From Microbacterium sp. Leaf288 (lineage in GTDB: Bacteria; Actinomycetota; Actinomycetes; Actinomycetales; Microbacteriaceae), in the NCBI RefSeq assembly GCF_001422925.1, contig NZ_LMNI01000010.1, positions 602,778-666,777 on the forward strand: 64,000 nt of DNA. The letters are read 5' to 3'. The translations under genes were made by a program, and so were the position numbers. Under the pieces are notes generated by a model. That model saw nothing but the letters and a program-made list of their open reading frames with translations. It was not told the origin of the DNA and did not search any database. Shown here piece by piece: positions 9,089 through 17,842 of this stretch (its first letter is position 1; each line of letters starts with the position of its first letter).

Positions 9089-10426
9089 GTGACCGCAGCA
9101 GCACCCGAACCCGCGCTCGCCCTCGAGACCGCCCCGACGCGTCGCGTCGCGTGGGCGTCGATGGTGGGCACCTCCTTCGAGTCCTTCGATTTCTACCTCT
9201 TCGCCTACTTCTCGGCGTTCTTCGTCGGCCCTCTGTTCTTCAACCCGCTGGGTGAGTTCGGCGCGACCAGCGCGGCCTTCCTCACCATCGCCCTCGCGTT
9301 CGTCGTGCGCCCGATCGGTGCGGTGATCTTCGGCTACATGGGCGACCGGCTCGGCCGCCGCGCAACCCTGCTGTGGACCGTCGCCATCATGGGTGTCGCG
9401 ACCGGCGGCATCGGCCTTCTCCCCACCTATGCGCAGGCGGGCTGGCTGGGCGCCGTCCTTCTGATCCTCCTCCGCATCGTGCAGGGCCTGTCGCTCGGCG
9501 GGGAGTGGGGCGGCTCGATCCTCATCGCCACCGAGAACTCCGGACCCGTTAAGCGCGCCTTCTACGCCGCGGTCCCCCAGCTCGGATCGCCCGTCGGCTC
9601 GATCCTGTCCGCGACGGTGTTCCTCGTGCTGACGGCAGTCCTCCCGGCGGAGCAGATCGCGCAGTGGGGCTGGCGCATCCCGTTCCTCCTCGCCATCCCG
9701 CTGCTGCTGGTGTCGCTGTACCTGCGGTGGTCGATCACCGAGACACCGGTGTTCGAGCGCGTCGTCGCCGAGGGGCGCCGCGACCGCGTCCCCTTCCTCA
9801 CGATGTTCGCGAAGCGCCCCGGCGCCATGGCCATCGCCATCGGCGCCGCCCTCCTCGGTATCGGGTCGTACTCGCTGATGAACACGTACACCGTCAACTA
9901 CGGCGTGGACCAGCTGGGCTTCAGCTTCCAGGACCTGCTTATCGCGACCACGATCGGCGGCCTGCTGCAGCTCGTCACCATCCCGCTGTTCGGCGCATGG
10001 GCCAGCCGTGTCGGCTCCGCGAACGTCGTCGCGTGGGGCGCCCTGGGCACACTCCTCATCACGTTCCCGATGTACTTCCTCCTCCAGTTCGCGACCTTCC
10101 CGATCCTCATCGCGACGATGCTCGTCGGCGGCATCCTGCCGACGATGGCCTGGGCCGCGCTCGGGGGTCTCATGAACGACCTCTTCCCCGATCGCTTCCG
10201 CTACTCGGCGCTGTCGTTCGCGTACGCCCTGGCGGCGACGATCAGCGGCTTCGTGCCCTACCTCACGTTCGAGCTCGGCGTGGCCACGGGCTTCGCGTGG
10301 TGGCATCCCGGGGTGATCCTCGCCATCATGTCGGTCATCACCCTCGTCTCCGCGTGGCTGGCCTCCCGCCGCAGCGTCGAGCCCGAGCTCGCGAGCGACC
10401 CGGCGACCGCGACGACTGGCGCCTGA
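9089..10426 (+). CDS. MFS transporter, metabolite:H+ symporter (MHS) type
   Basis: Twelve-helix inner-membrane symporter of 445 aa. After a short cytoplasmic start come WASMVGTSFESFDFYLF, typical of the MHS branch, then the loop 2-3 motif GYMGDRLGRR and the helix-5 region QGLSLGGEWGGS, followed by further hydrophobic helices to about residue 430. Family members carry organic acids, betaines or shikimate; the substrate here cannot be read. The GTG at 9089 is chosen because a CAAGAT -10-like element (9075-9080) lies 8 nt upstream and no Shine-Dalgarno sequence is present; GTG 9071 is possible but overlaps that element. It diverges from the ileS leader and ends before a hairpin. Confidence 0.85.
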   Translation: MTAAAPEPALALETAPTRRVAWASMVGTSFESFDFYLFAYFSAFFVGPLFFNPLGEFGATSAAFLTIALAFVVRPIGAVIFGYMGDRLGRRATLLWTVAIMGVATGGIGLLPTYAQAGWLGAVLLILLRIVQGLSLGGEWGGSILIATENSGPVKRAFYAAVPQLGSPVGSILSATVFLVLTAVLPAEQIAQWGWRIPFLLAIPLLLVSLYLRWSITETPVFERVVAEGRRDRVPFLTMFAKRPGAMAIAIGAALLGIGSYSLMNTYTVNYGVDQLGFSFQDLLIATTIGGLLQLVTIPLFGAWASRVGSANVVAWGALGTLLITFPMYFLLQFATFPILIATMLVGGILPTMAWAALGGLMNDLFPDRFRYSALSFAYALAATISGFVPYLTFELGVATGFAWWHPGVILAIMSVITLVSAWLASRRSVEPELASDPATATTGA

Positions 10427-10440
10427 GCGAAGACAGCTGG

Positions 10441-10478
10441 AAGCGAGCGGATGCCGGAACCCCGGCGTCCGCTCGCTT
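10441..10478 (+). terminator. Hairpin after the MHS transporter
   Basis: Seventeen-bp stem with one G-T wobble (10441-10457 with 10462-10478) and an AACC loop, containing the GGATGC hexamer. No U-tract follows. It lies between the transporter stop and the valS promoter. Confidence 0.7.
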
Positions 10479-10501
10479 CTGCCGGTGCACGGGTACCCGG
10501 G

Positions 10502-10507
10502 TAGAAT
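10502..10507 (+). promoter_or_regulatory. -10 element of valS
   Basis: TAGAAT directly after the terminator hairpin, about 58 nt before the predicted RNA start-to-ATG distance ends at 10572. No clear -35 is visible. The leader is short of any recognised riboswitch. Confidence 0.5.
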
Positions 10508-10571
10508 CGAGCGACATCCCACACTCAGGCACGCTCACACAGTGCCGCACATATCGCCTCGAGGAGACGCC

Positions 10572-13187
10572 ATGACCGACGCCCGCCCCGCACAGGGTCA
10601 GATTCCGGACAAGCCCGCGCTGGAGGGCCTCGAGGAGAAGTGGGATGCTGCCTGGTCCGGGCAGGGCACGTACCTGTTCGACCGCGCTCGTGCCGCACAG
10701 GTCGGTCGCGCCGGGGTGTACTCGGTCGACACTCCCCCGCCCACGGCGTCCGGGAGCCTGCACATCGGGCACGTGTTCTCGTTCACGCACACCGACCTCA
10801 AGGTTCGGTACGAGCGCATGCGCGGGAAGACGGTGTTCTACCCGATGGGCTGGGACGACAACGGGCTCCCCACCGAGCGCCGCGTGCAGAACTACTACGG
10901 CGTGCGCTGCGACCCGTCGCTGCCGTACGACGCCGACTTCACGCCGCCGTTCGAGGGCGGCGACAACAAGTCGAGCCGCGCCGCCGACCAGGTGCCCATC
11001 AGCCGCCGCAACTTCATCGAGCTGTGCGAGAAGCTCACCGTCGAGGACGAGAAGCAGTTCGAGGCGCTCTTCCGCCAGTTGGGCCTCAGCGTCGACTGGA
11101 CCCAGACCTACCGCACCATCTCCGACGACACGATCCGCACGAGCCAGCGCGCGTTCCTGCGCAACCTCGAGCGCGGCGAGGCGTACCAGGACCTCGCGCC
11201 GACGATGTGGGACATCGACTTCCGCACCGCCGTGGCCCAGGCAGAGCTCGAGGACCGCGAACAGCAGGCGTCGTTCCACACCATCGACTTCCCGTTCGCG
11301 GACGGCTCCGGCGCGATCACGATCGAGACCACTCGTCCCGAGCTGCTTCCCGCGTGCGTCGCGATCGTCACCCATCCCGAGGGTCCCCACAAGCACCTCA
11401 TCGGCACGAAGGTTCGCAGCCCCTTCTTCGGCGCCGACATCGAGATCCACGGCCACCACCTCGCGCAGCCCGACAAGGGCACGGGCGCGGCGATGGTCTG
11501 CACCTTCGGCGACGTGACCGACATCGTGTGGTGGCGGGAGCTGCGCACCACCGACGGCCGCCACCTGCCGAACATGACCACGATCGGACTCGACGGGCGC
11601 TTCCTGCCCCAGGCGCCTTCGATCGTCGCGAACGCGGAGGCGAGCGCGTGGTACGAGGTGGAGATGGCAGGCAAGACGGTCTTCTCCGCCCGCAAGGCCC
11701 TGGTCGAGAAGCTGCAGGAGACCGGCGACATCACCGCCGTCGGCAAGCCGTTCAGCCACGCGGTGAAGTTCTTCGAGAAGGGCGACCGTCCGCTGGAGAT
11801 CGTCTCGACACGCCAGTGGTACATCCGCAACGGCGCGCGCGACGCCGAGCTGCGCGACAAGCTCATCGCACTCGGACAGCAGATGTCGTGGCATCCCGAT
11901 TTCATGCGGGTCCGCTACGAGAACTGGACCAAGGGTCTCACCGGCGACTGGCTCGTGTCGCGCCAGCGCTTCTTCGGCGTTCCGATCCCGCTGTGGTACG
12001 GGCTCGACGAGAACGGCGAGCGCGACTACGACCGCGTGCTCACCCCTGACCTGGCGTCCCTTCCCGTCGATCCGTCGACCGACGTCCCTCCCGGCTACAG
12101 CGCCGACCAGCGCGGCGTCGCGGGTGGCTTCGAGGGCGAGAACGACATCTTCGACACGTGGGCGACGTCGTCGCTCACGCCGCAGCTCGCGGGCGGCTGG
12201 GATCGCGATCCTGAGCTCTGGAGCCTCGTGGCACCGTTCGACGTGCGCCCGCAGGGTCAGGACATCATCCGCACGTGGCTGTTCTCGACCATGCTGCGCA
12301 GCGCCCTCGAGGACGACCGCGCGCCCTGGTCGGATGCCGCCATCTCCGGCTTCATCGTCGACCCCGACCGCAAGAAGATGTCGAAGTCGAAGGGCAACGT
12401 CGTCACGCCCGCTGACATCCTGGCGCAGCACGGCTCGGACGCGGTGCGGTACTGGGCGGCCTCGAGCCGTCTGGGCACCGACGCGGCGTTCGACCCGCAG
12501 AACCCGACGCAGATCAAGATCGGCCGCCGCCTCGCGATCAAGGTTCTCAACGCCGCGAAGTTCGTGCTGTCGTTCCCGGTGCCGGAGGGTGCCGAGGTGA
12601 CCCACGCCCTCGACGCATCGATGCTCGCAACGCTCCACGGCGTCGTGCGCGACGCCACGAAGGCGCTCGAGAACTACGACCACGCGCGTGCGCTCGAGGT
12701 GACCGAGTCGTTCTTCTGGACGTTCTGCGACGACTACCTCGAGCTCGTCAAGGAGCGCGCGTACAACCAGACCGACGCCGGTCAGGCCTCCGCCGCACTC
12801 GCGCTGCGCCTGGCGATGTCGGCGCTGCTGCGGCTCCTCGCCCCTGTGCTGGCGTTCGCGGCCGAAGAGGCCTGGTCATGGTTCAACGACGGTTCGGTGC
12901 ACACCGCAGACTGGCCCGTGGCGCCTGAGGAGGAGTGGGGCGACCCCGCCGTGCTGACCGCCGCGAGCGCGGCGCTCATCGGCATCCGCCGCGCGAAGAC
13001 CGAGGCGAAGGCCTCGCAGAAGACCGCGGTCGCCCGTGCCGTCCTCGCCGGACCGGCCGCCGCGCTCGACGCGCTGCAGCTCGCGGAGGGCGACCTCAAG
13101 GCGGTCGGCCGGATCGCCGAGATCGAGTACGCCGACGCCGATGCCGTCTCCGTCACGGAGATCGAGCTCGCCCCTCAGGAGGTCTGA
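10572..13187 (+). CDS. valS: Valyl-tRNA synthetase
   Basis: Charges tRNA-Val; 871 aa. The class I signature HIGH is at residues 64-67, the editing domain contains TTRPELLPACVAIVTHPEG, the tRNA-acceptor region carries PMGWDDNGLPTERRVQNYYG, and the KMSKS loop is at about 601-605 in RKKMSKSKGNVVTP. The C-terminal arm is short, as in the actinobacterial subgroup. The ATG at 10572 follows GAGGAG with 6 nt between, and the protein then starts in step with homologues; earlier in-frame codons lack a ribosome-binding site. No T-box is present, unlike ileS. An 82-aa gene follows after 1 nt, its ribosome-binding site lying inside the last valS codons. Confidence 0.97.
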   Translation: MTDARPAQGQIPDKPALEGLEEKWDAAWSGQGTYLFDRARAAQVGRAGVYSVDTPPPTASGSLHIGHVFSFTHTDLKVRYERMRGKTVFYPMGWDDNGLPTERRVQNYYGVRCDPSLPYDADFTPPFEGGDNKSSRAADQVPISRRNFIELCEKLTVEDEKQFEALFRQLGLSVDWTQTYRTISDDTIRTSQRAFLRNLERGEAYQDLAPTMWDIDFRTAVAQAELEDREQQASFHTIDFPFADGSGAITIETTRPELLPACVAIVTHPEGPHKHLIGTKVRSPFFGADIEIHGHHLAQPDKGTGAAMVCTFGDVTDIVWWRELRTTDGRHLPNMTTIGLDGRFLPQAPSIVANAEASAWYEVEMAGKTVFSARKALVEKLQETGDITAVGKPFSHAVKFFEKGDRPLEIVSTRQWYIRNGARDAELRDKLIALGQQMSWHPDFMRVRYENWTKGLTGDWLVSRQRFFGVPIPLWYGLDENGERDYDRVLTPDLASLPVDPSTDVPPGYSADQRGVAGGFEGENDIFDTWATSSLTPQLAGGWDRDPELWSLVAPFDVRPQGQDIIRTWLFSTMLRSALEDDRAPWSDAAISGFIVDPDRKKMSKSKGNVVTPADILAQHGSDAVRYWAASSRLGTDAAFDPQNPTQIKIGRRLAIKVLNAAKFVLSFPVPEGAEVTHALDASMLATLHGVVRDATKALENYDHARALEVTESFFWTFCDDYLELVKERAYNQTDAGQASAALALRLAMSALLRLLAPVLAFAAEEAWSWFNDGSVHTADWPVAPEEEWGDPAVLTAASAALIGIRRAKTEAKASQKTAVARAVLAGPAAALDALQLAEGDLKAVGRIAEIEYADADAVSVTEIELAPQEV

Positions 13188-13188
13188 C

Positions 13189-13437
13189 ATGCAGCTCGGA
13201 ACACGCTGGACCTCGGGCGACGAACCGCCGAAGGCCGTCCCGGCCGCGCTGGTGCGCGGCATCCGTTCCGTCGACGAGACGATCCCCGCCGACCAGCTGG
13301 GTCAGCCGCGTCCGCGCTGGACGCTCACGTGGCTGGAGGGCAAGCCGATCGCGGAGCTCGACACCGGCGTGATCGTGTCGCTGGACGCCGACGGCGAAGC
13401 CGTCGTCCGGCATGATCCGGACGACGGCTTCGCGTAA
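13189..13437 (+). CDS. Small conserved-looking protein downstream of valS
   Basis: Hypothetical protein of 82 aa, MQLGTRWTSGDEPPKAVP at its start. It is soluble, slightly acidic, without Cys clusters, signal peptide or membrane segment, and I do not recognise a family. The ATG at 13189 lies 1 nt after the valS stop, and AGGAGG (13178-13183) sits inside the valS end, so the two are certainly co-transcribed and probably coupled. The last 14 codons are built from a perfect 17-bp inverted repeat that may end the operon. Codon use matches the neighbours, which supports a real gene. Confidence 0.75.
   Translation: MQLGTRWTSGDEPPKAVPAALVRGIRSVDETIPADQLGQPRPRWTLTWLEGKPIAELDTGVIVSLDADGEAVVRHDPDDGFA
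13394..13433 (+). terminator. Perfect inverted repeat inside the end of a coding region
   Basis: Seventeen-bp perfect stem, GCGAAGCCGTCGTCCGG (13394-13410) with its complement (13417-13433), loop CATGAT. It ends 4 bp before the end of the 82-aa gene and faces the convergent MFS exporter. Probably a terminator for one or both strands. Confidence 0.6.
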
Positions 13438-13448
13438 GCCTCAGCGGC

Positions 13449-14801
13449 TCATTCCTCCGGTGCGTCGTGATGCGACGCCGAGAGGAGCAGCCGGACGGCG
13501 AACAGGGTCGCGACGAGAGTCACTCCCGCGGCGATGAGGAACGGCAGCCGCAGATCGATGCGGGCGACCCAACCGCCCAGAAGCGTCGCGAACGGGAAGA
13601 TGCCCCACGTGAAGGTGCGGGTGATTCCCAGCACGCGACCGAAGATGTGACCCGGCACGATCGTCTGGCGCAGCGCCCCCCACGGCACGTTCCACACGGA
13701 GACGGCTGCGGCCATGAGGCCGTACGCGATGGTTCCCGTGATCGCCTCGGGCGCCGCCCACACCGCAGCGAGGCTGATGGCCGCGACGACGTTGGCGCCG
13801 AGCATCACCGGGCCGCGGCCGAACTTCGCGACGAGCGACGAAGCCACCAGCGACCCCGCGAGTCCCCCGAGCCCGATCCCGGCGGTGACGACGCCGATTG
13901 CGGCCGCAGGCACGTGCTGCACGTCGAGGAAGTACAGGTACACGGGTGCCTGGGCGAACGCGAAGGCCGAACCGACGATCGAGGTGAAGATCACCATCGA
14001 GCGCAGGAACCGGTGGTTCCAGAGGTACACGAATGCGTCGCGAGCCGAGACGTTCGAAGAAACAGGGGCAGCAGCATCCGTCTCCGCAGCCTCTTCGGAG
14101 GCCGCCAGCGGGTCGCCGGCTGCGACCGCCGCCTCAGCCCGCACGGACGTGGCGCGCGCATCGCGCAGCGGACGAGCGGCTGAGAGCGGAAGCATCACCG
14201 CGAGCACGATCGGGATGAGGTAGCCCGCAGCGCCCACCCACAGCGGCAGCGCGAGGGAGATCGCGAACAGCACGCCGCCGATCGGCGATGAGATGAAGCT
14301 GTCGATCGTGATCTGCGCGGCCTGCATCCAGCCGTTCGCGCGATCCAGTGCCGGCCGCTTGACGACCGCCGGCATGATCGCGTTCGTCGCGTTGTCGAAC
14401 AGCGTCTCGCCGAGACCGAAGACGAGCACGCCGGCGAACAGCCACCAGATGTCGAGCGCCCCCGAGACGGTGAGCACAGCGAGCCCGACCGCAGCGAGTC
14501 CACGGATGCCGTTGGCGATGGCCATGATCCAGCGGCGGTCGAACCGGTCGACGAGCATGCCGGCGGGCAGGCCGAAGACGAGCCACGGGAGGAACGCGAG
14601 CGCGGTGATCGCCGAAATGGCGAGCGGGTCTCGGGTCAGGGTGGTGGCGATGAGCGGGACCGCCACGCGACCGAGGCCGTCCGCGAGGTTGCTGAACGCG
14701 GCTGCGGTCCACAGCTTTCCGAAATCGCGGCCGAGCGGGACCCCGCGTGCCCGCCCGGCCGACGATCCGGTCCGCTCTGCCGTGTCGACGCTGTCGCTCA
14801 T
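13449..14801 (-). CDS. MFS exporter (EntS/MFS_3-like)
   Basis: Membrane transporter of 450 aa with about twelve hydrophobic helices. It begins [23 protein letters not shown] and carries [14 protein letters not shown] in the loop 2-3 position, features of the MFS_3 branch that exports siderophores and drugs. A hydrophilic Ala/Glu-rich insertion near residues 215-255 is the central cytoplasmic loop. The ATG at 14801 overlaps the stop of the 76-aa gene by 4 nt (ATGA). It is the last gene of a regulator-small protein-exporter operon, so an efflux role under control of that regulator is a reasonable inference; the substrate is unknown. Confidence 0.88.
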   Translation of the reverse strand: MSDSVDTAERTGSSAGRARGVPLGRDFGKLWTAAAFSNLADGLGRVAVPLIATTLTRDPLAISAITALAFLPWLVFGLPAGMLVDRFDRRWIMAIANGIRGLAAVGLAVLTVSGALDIWWLFAGVLVFGLGETLFDNATNAIMPAVVKRPALDRANGWMQAAQITIDSFISSPIGGVLFAISLALPLWVGAAGYLIPIVLAVMLPLSAARPLRDARATSVRAEAAVAAGDPLAASEEAAETDAAAPVSSNVSARDAFVYLWNHRFLRSMVIFTSIVGSAFAFAQAPVYLYFLDVQHVPAAAIGVVTAGIGLGGLAGSLVASSLVAKFGRGPVMLGANVVAAISLAAVWAAPEAITGTIAYGLMAAAVSVWNVPWGALRQTIVPGHIFGRVLGITRTFTWGIFPFATLLGGWVARIDLRLPFLIAAGVTLVATLFAVRLLLSASHHDAPEE

Positions 14802-15028
14802 CGCGGCAGCAGCCCCATCGCGGCGTGGGCCTCGGCTTCACGTCGAGCCCCGATCGCGGCGGCCTGTGCGGTCAGTGCGCGACGCTCTTCGGCGTCGTCT
14901 CGCTTCTCGACGCGTGCGACGACATACGCGTCGAGAGCGGATGCTGCGCGCAGCAGCGCGCGGTCGAATCGGGTGGCGGATGCCCGGAACCCACGTGCCG
15001 CGAGTTCGTCTGCCGTGATGGCGGTCAT
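14798..15028 (-). CDS. 76-aa hypothetical protein between regulator and exporter
   Basis: Short, highly charged, Ala/Arg-rich protein that looks entirely helical, with no membrane segment and no known domain. Its ATG at 15028 overlaps the regulator stop by 4 nt and its TGA overlaps the exporter start by 4 nt, so it is held in a doubly coupled operon. That arrangement and its codon use argue that it is real. A helper of the regulator or of the exporter is possible, but nothing in the sequence proves this. Confidence 0.7.
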   Translation of the reverse strand: MTAITADELAARGFRASATRFDRALLRAASALDAYVVARVEKRDDAEERRALTAQAAAIGARREAEAHAAMGLLPR

Positions 15029-15663
15029 GACTGTCCTCCTATTTGCGGGAGCGGGAACAGGTCGGCCCGGATGGTGACGGGGCGGACGTTCTCGCCTGTC
15101 TGATTGCGGTAGTTGTCGACGGTCTCGTCGATGAGCGCCATGATCTTGAGCGCGAGGTCTTTGCTCTGCTCGGGGGTGAGACGCGCGGTCGCGGTGGAGA
15201 TCAGCGTGCCGTCCTGCCACATCTGGTCCTCACCGCCGATCCCGCGGTTGACGAAGTCGAGCAGCTGGTCGTTGCGGTTGCGCAGGAACTCGTTCATCAC
15301 GACCTGCGTCGCCGCACGACCGGCGGGCGTCGCCATCGCATCCGGGTTGGCGAACGACACGCCACCGACGGGACGCTCCCACCACCGCTCGCGGCCGGTG
15401 CCGCGGTCTTCGGCCTCCCGGATGAGGTCTTGCTTGGCGAGCGCGCGGAGGTGATAGCTCGTCGACCCGCTGGACTCCCCCAGCCGCTCCGCCAGAGAGC
15501 TCGCCGTCTGCGGGCCGTACTGGCTGAGGATGTCGTAGATCTTCACGCGCAACGGGTGCGCCAGAGCGCGGAGCGCCCCGGAGTCGAGGACGCGATCCTG
15601 GTTGTGTCGCTCCTCGGTGCGGGCGGCGGCATCCGCAGTCTCGGGTGTCTCGTTCTCTGCCAT
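15025..15663 (-). CDS. ArsR-like winged-helix transcriptional regulator
   Basis: Regulator of 212 aa. Residues 28-100 form a winged helix: LRALAHPLRVKIYDILSQYG, then recognition-helix-like ESSGSTSYHLRALAKQDLI and the wing ending ERWWER. The C-terminal half (about 110 residues) has helical TPAGRAATQVVMNEFLRNR and resembles the effector part of large ArsR/HTH_20 proteins. No metal-binding Cys motif is seen, so a metal signal is unlikely. TAATCT (15675-15670) sits 6 nt before the ATG, giving a leaderless mRNA, and the TTGCAA array starts 3 bp beyond that -10. Autoregulation and control of the exporter are therefore likely. Confidence 0.88.
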   Translation of the reverse strand: MAENETPETADAAARTEERHNQDRVLDSGALRALAHPLRVKIYDILSQYGPQTASSLAERLGESSGSTSYHLRALAKQDLIREAEDRGTGRERWWERPVGGVSFANPDAMATPAGRAATQVVMNEFLRNRNDQLLDFVNRGIGGEDQMWQDGTLISTATARLTPEQSKDLALKIMALIDETVDNYRNQTGENVRPVTIRADLFPLPQIGGQS

Positions 15664-15669
15664 GACCTC

Positions 15670-15675
15670 AGATTA
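15670..15675 (-). promoter_or_regulatory. -10 element of the regulator operon
   Basis: TAATCT, 6 nt before the ATG at 15663. The first TTGCAA-like unit lies 3 bp upstream, so the array covers the whole -35 region. Confidence 0.6.
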
Positions 15676-15678
15676 GCG

Positions 15679-15740
15679 ATGCAAAGAGTTCTTTGCAAGT
15701 ACTTCTTTGCAATGAATCGTTTGCAAGTGGATCTTTGCAA
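15679..15740. promoter_or_regulatory. Five-copy TTGCAA operator array with 14-bp period
   Basis: The palindrome TTGCAA occurs at 15693, 15707, 15721 and 15735, and a one-base variant ATGCAA at 15679. The start-to-start distance is exactly 14 bp each time. The spacers are partly alike (unit roughly TTGCAAGTnnnTCT). The array fills the space between the regulator -10 (15670-15675) and the peptidase -10 (15771-15776). It is most likely the binding site of the adjacent winged-helix regulator. Confidence 0.8.
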
Positions 15741-15770
15741 AAGAGTCGCGGCATAGCCGGTCCGCGTGAC

Positions 15771-15776
15771 TAGGCT
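15771..15776 (+). promoter_or_regulatory. -10 element of the M3 peptidase gene
   Basis: TAGGCT followed by 7 nt and then the ATG at 15784: leaderless arrangement, 30 bp beyond the TTGCAA array. Confidence 0.65.
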
Positions 15777-15783
15777 GGACGCC

Positions 15784-17835
15784 ATGCCGAACGAGAACCC
15801 GCTCCTGTCTCCCAGCACGCTGCCGTATGGACTGCCCCGGTACGCGGTCATCCGCCCTGAGCACTACCTGCCGGCGTTCGAGCAGGCGTTCGCGGATCAC
15901 ACCCGCGAGGTGGCGGCGATCACGCGCGTGCGCTCGATGCCGACGTTCGAGAACACACTGGTGCCGCTGGAAGAGAGCGGACGTCTTCTGGGTGACGTCG
16001 CCCGCACGTTCTACACCGTGTCTTCGGCCGACGCGACGCCCGAGATCCAGGAGATCGAGGAACAGCTCGCGCCCCTCATGTCGGCGCACCAGGACTCGAT
16101 CCAGCTCGACTCGGACCTGTTCTGGCGCATCAGGACGATCCACGAACAGCTCGATGAGCTCGATCTGTCGCCCGAGCAGCGGTACCTCGTGGAGCGCCAC
16201 CACACCGAGATGGCGCACGCCGGCGCGGGACTGGACGACACGGCGAAGCAGCGTCTCACGGAGCTGAATCAGCGGCTTTCGACCCTGACGACACAGTTCG
16301 AGAAGAACCTCCTTGCCGACACCAACGACCTCGCGATCGTGTTCGACGACGCGTCCGAACTCGACGGGCTCTCGGAGGGCGAGCTGTCGGCAGCGGCGCA
16401 GGCCGCCGCGGACCGCGGACTCGATGGGAAGTGGGTCGTGACCCTGACGCTCTTCACGGGGCATCCTTACCTGTCGAGCCTGACGGACCGCGGATCCCGT
16501 GCGCGCCTGCTCGCGGCATCACGCTCCCGGGGCTCGCGCGGCAACGAGCACGACAACCGTGCCACCCTGCTCGAGATCGTCCGCCTCCGCGCCGAGCGGG
16601 CGGCCCTGCTCGGCTACGACTCTCACGCGTCGTACATCACGTCGGACGAGACCGCCGGCTCCCCCGCGGCGGTCCACGACCTCCTGCGCCAGCTCGCCGC
16701 ACCCGCCGCACGCAACGCCCGGCGCGAGCAGGCCAAGCTGCAGGCCATCGTCGACGCCGAGCCGGAGCCGTTCCCGCTGGAGGCGCAGGACTGGGCGTTC
16801 TACACCGAGAAGGTGCGCGCGGCCGAGTACGACCTCGACCGCGCCGCGCTGCGGCCGTGGTTCGAGGCGGAGCGGGTGCTCCAGGACGGCGTCTTCCGGG
16901 CCGCCACCGATCTGTACGGCATCACGTTCGCCGAGCGCCCAGACCTCGCCGGCTATCACCCCGACACCCGCGTGTTCGAGATCCACAACGCCGACGGATC
17001 GACGCTCGGGCTGTACATCCTCGATCTGTACACGCGTGACACCAAGCGCGGCGGCGCATGGATGAACTCGATCGTGCTGCAGTCGCGGCTGCGCGGCACG
17101 CAGCCGATCGTGGTCAACAACCTGAACGTGCCGAAGCCCGCCGAAGGGCGGCCCACGCTGCTCAGCCTCGACGAGGTGACCACGCTGTTCCACGAGTTCG
17201 GACACGCCCTGCACGGACTGTTCGCGACCGTGACGTACCCGCACTTCGCCGGCACCAACGTCTACCGCGACTTCGTCGAGTTCCCGAGCCAGGTCAACGA
17301 GATGTGGATCTACTGGCCCGAGATCCTCGCCTCGTATGCCCGCCACATCGACACCGACGAGCCGCTGCCCGCCGAGATCGTCGAGAAGCTGCATGCGTCG
17401 GAGGCGTTCAACCAGGGCTTCGCGACGAGCGAGTACCTCGCGGCGGCATGGCTCGACCAGGCGTGGCACTCGCTGTCGGTCGATGGCGCCGCGGCGGACA
17501 TCGACGTCGCGGACTTCGAGGCGGCCGCACTCGCCGACATCGGGCTCGACAACGCGGTCGTGCCGACCCGCTACTCGTCGACGTACTTCGCCCACGTCTT
17601 CTCGGGCGGTTACAGCGCCGGCTACTACTCGTACATCTGGAGCGAGGTGCTCGACGCCGACACAGTGGAATGGTTCCGCGAGAACGGCGGCCTCCGTCGC
17701 GAGAACGGCGATCGCTTCCGCGGCCGGCTGCTGGGGGTGGGCGGTTCGAAGGACCCGCTCGAGGCCTACCGCGACTTCCGAGGCCGCGACGCCGAGATCC
17801 AGCCGCTGCTCGAACGCCGCGGACTGGCAGGGTAG
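15784..17835 (+). CDS. M3 family zinc metallopeptidase (oligopeptidase/Dcp-like)
   Basis: Cytoplasmic zinc peptidase of 683 aa that degrades oligopeptides. The N-terminal helical domain runs to about residue 400. The zinc site is HEFGH starting at H470 within TLFHEFGHALHGLF, with the third ligand Glu expected in FVEFPSQVNEMW, and the substrate-binding Tyr/Gly loop is seen in SGGYSAGYYSYIWSEVL near the C-terminus. The length and order match peptidyl-dipeptidase Dcp/oligopeptidase A. The ATG at 15784 follows a -10 by 7 nt; an upstream in-frame GTG at 15766 overlaps that -10 and is disfavoured. It shares the TTGCAA array with the divergent exporter operon and may belong to the same regulon. Confidence 0.94.
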   Translation: MPNENPLLSPSTLPYGLPRYAVIRPEHYLPAFEQAFADHTREVAAITRVRSMPTFENTLVPLEESGRLLGDVARTFYTVSSADATPEIQEIEEQLAPLMSAHQDSIQLDSDLFWRIRTIHEQLDELDLSPEQRYLVERHHTEMAHAGAGLDDTAKQRLTELNQRLSTLTTQFEKNLLADTNDLAIVFDDASELDGLSEGELSAAAQAAADRGLDGKWVVTLTLFTGHPYLSSLTDRGSRARLLAASRSRGSRGNEHDNRATLLEIVRLRAERAALLGYDSHASYITSDETAGSPAAVHDLLRQLAAPAARNARREQAKLQAIVDAEPEPFPLEAQDWAFYTEKVRAAEYDLDRAALRPWFEAERVLQDGVFRAATDLYGITFAERPDLAGYHPDTRVFEIHNADGSTLGLYILDLYTRDTKRGGAWMNSIVLQSRLRGTQPIVVNNLNVPKPAEGRPTLLSLDEVTTLFHEFGHALHGLFATVTYPHFAGTNVYRDFVEFPSQVNEMWIYWPEILASYARHIDTDEPLPAEIVEKLHASEAFNQGFATSEYLAAAWLDQAWHSLSVDGAAADIDVADFEAAALADIGLDNAVVPTRYSSTYFAHVFSGGYSAGYYSYIWSEVLDADTVEWFRENGGLRRENGDRFRGRLLGVGGSKDPLEAYRDFRGRDAEIQPLLERRGLAG

Positions 17836-17842
17836 CCGACGC

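Noticed and set aside
10338..12683. 781-codon open frame opposite valS
   Set aside because: Antisense shadow of valS; no ribosome-binding site and no protein family resemblance.
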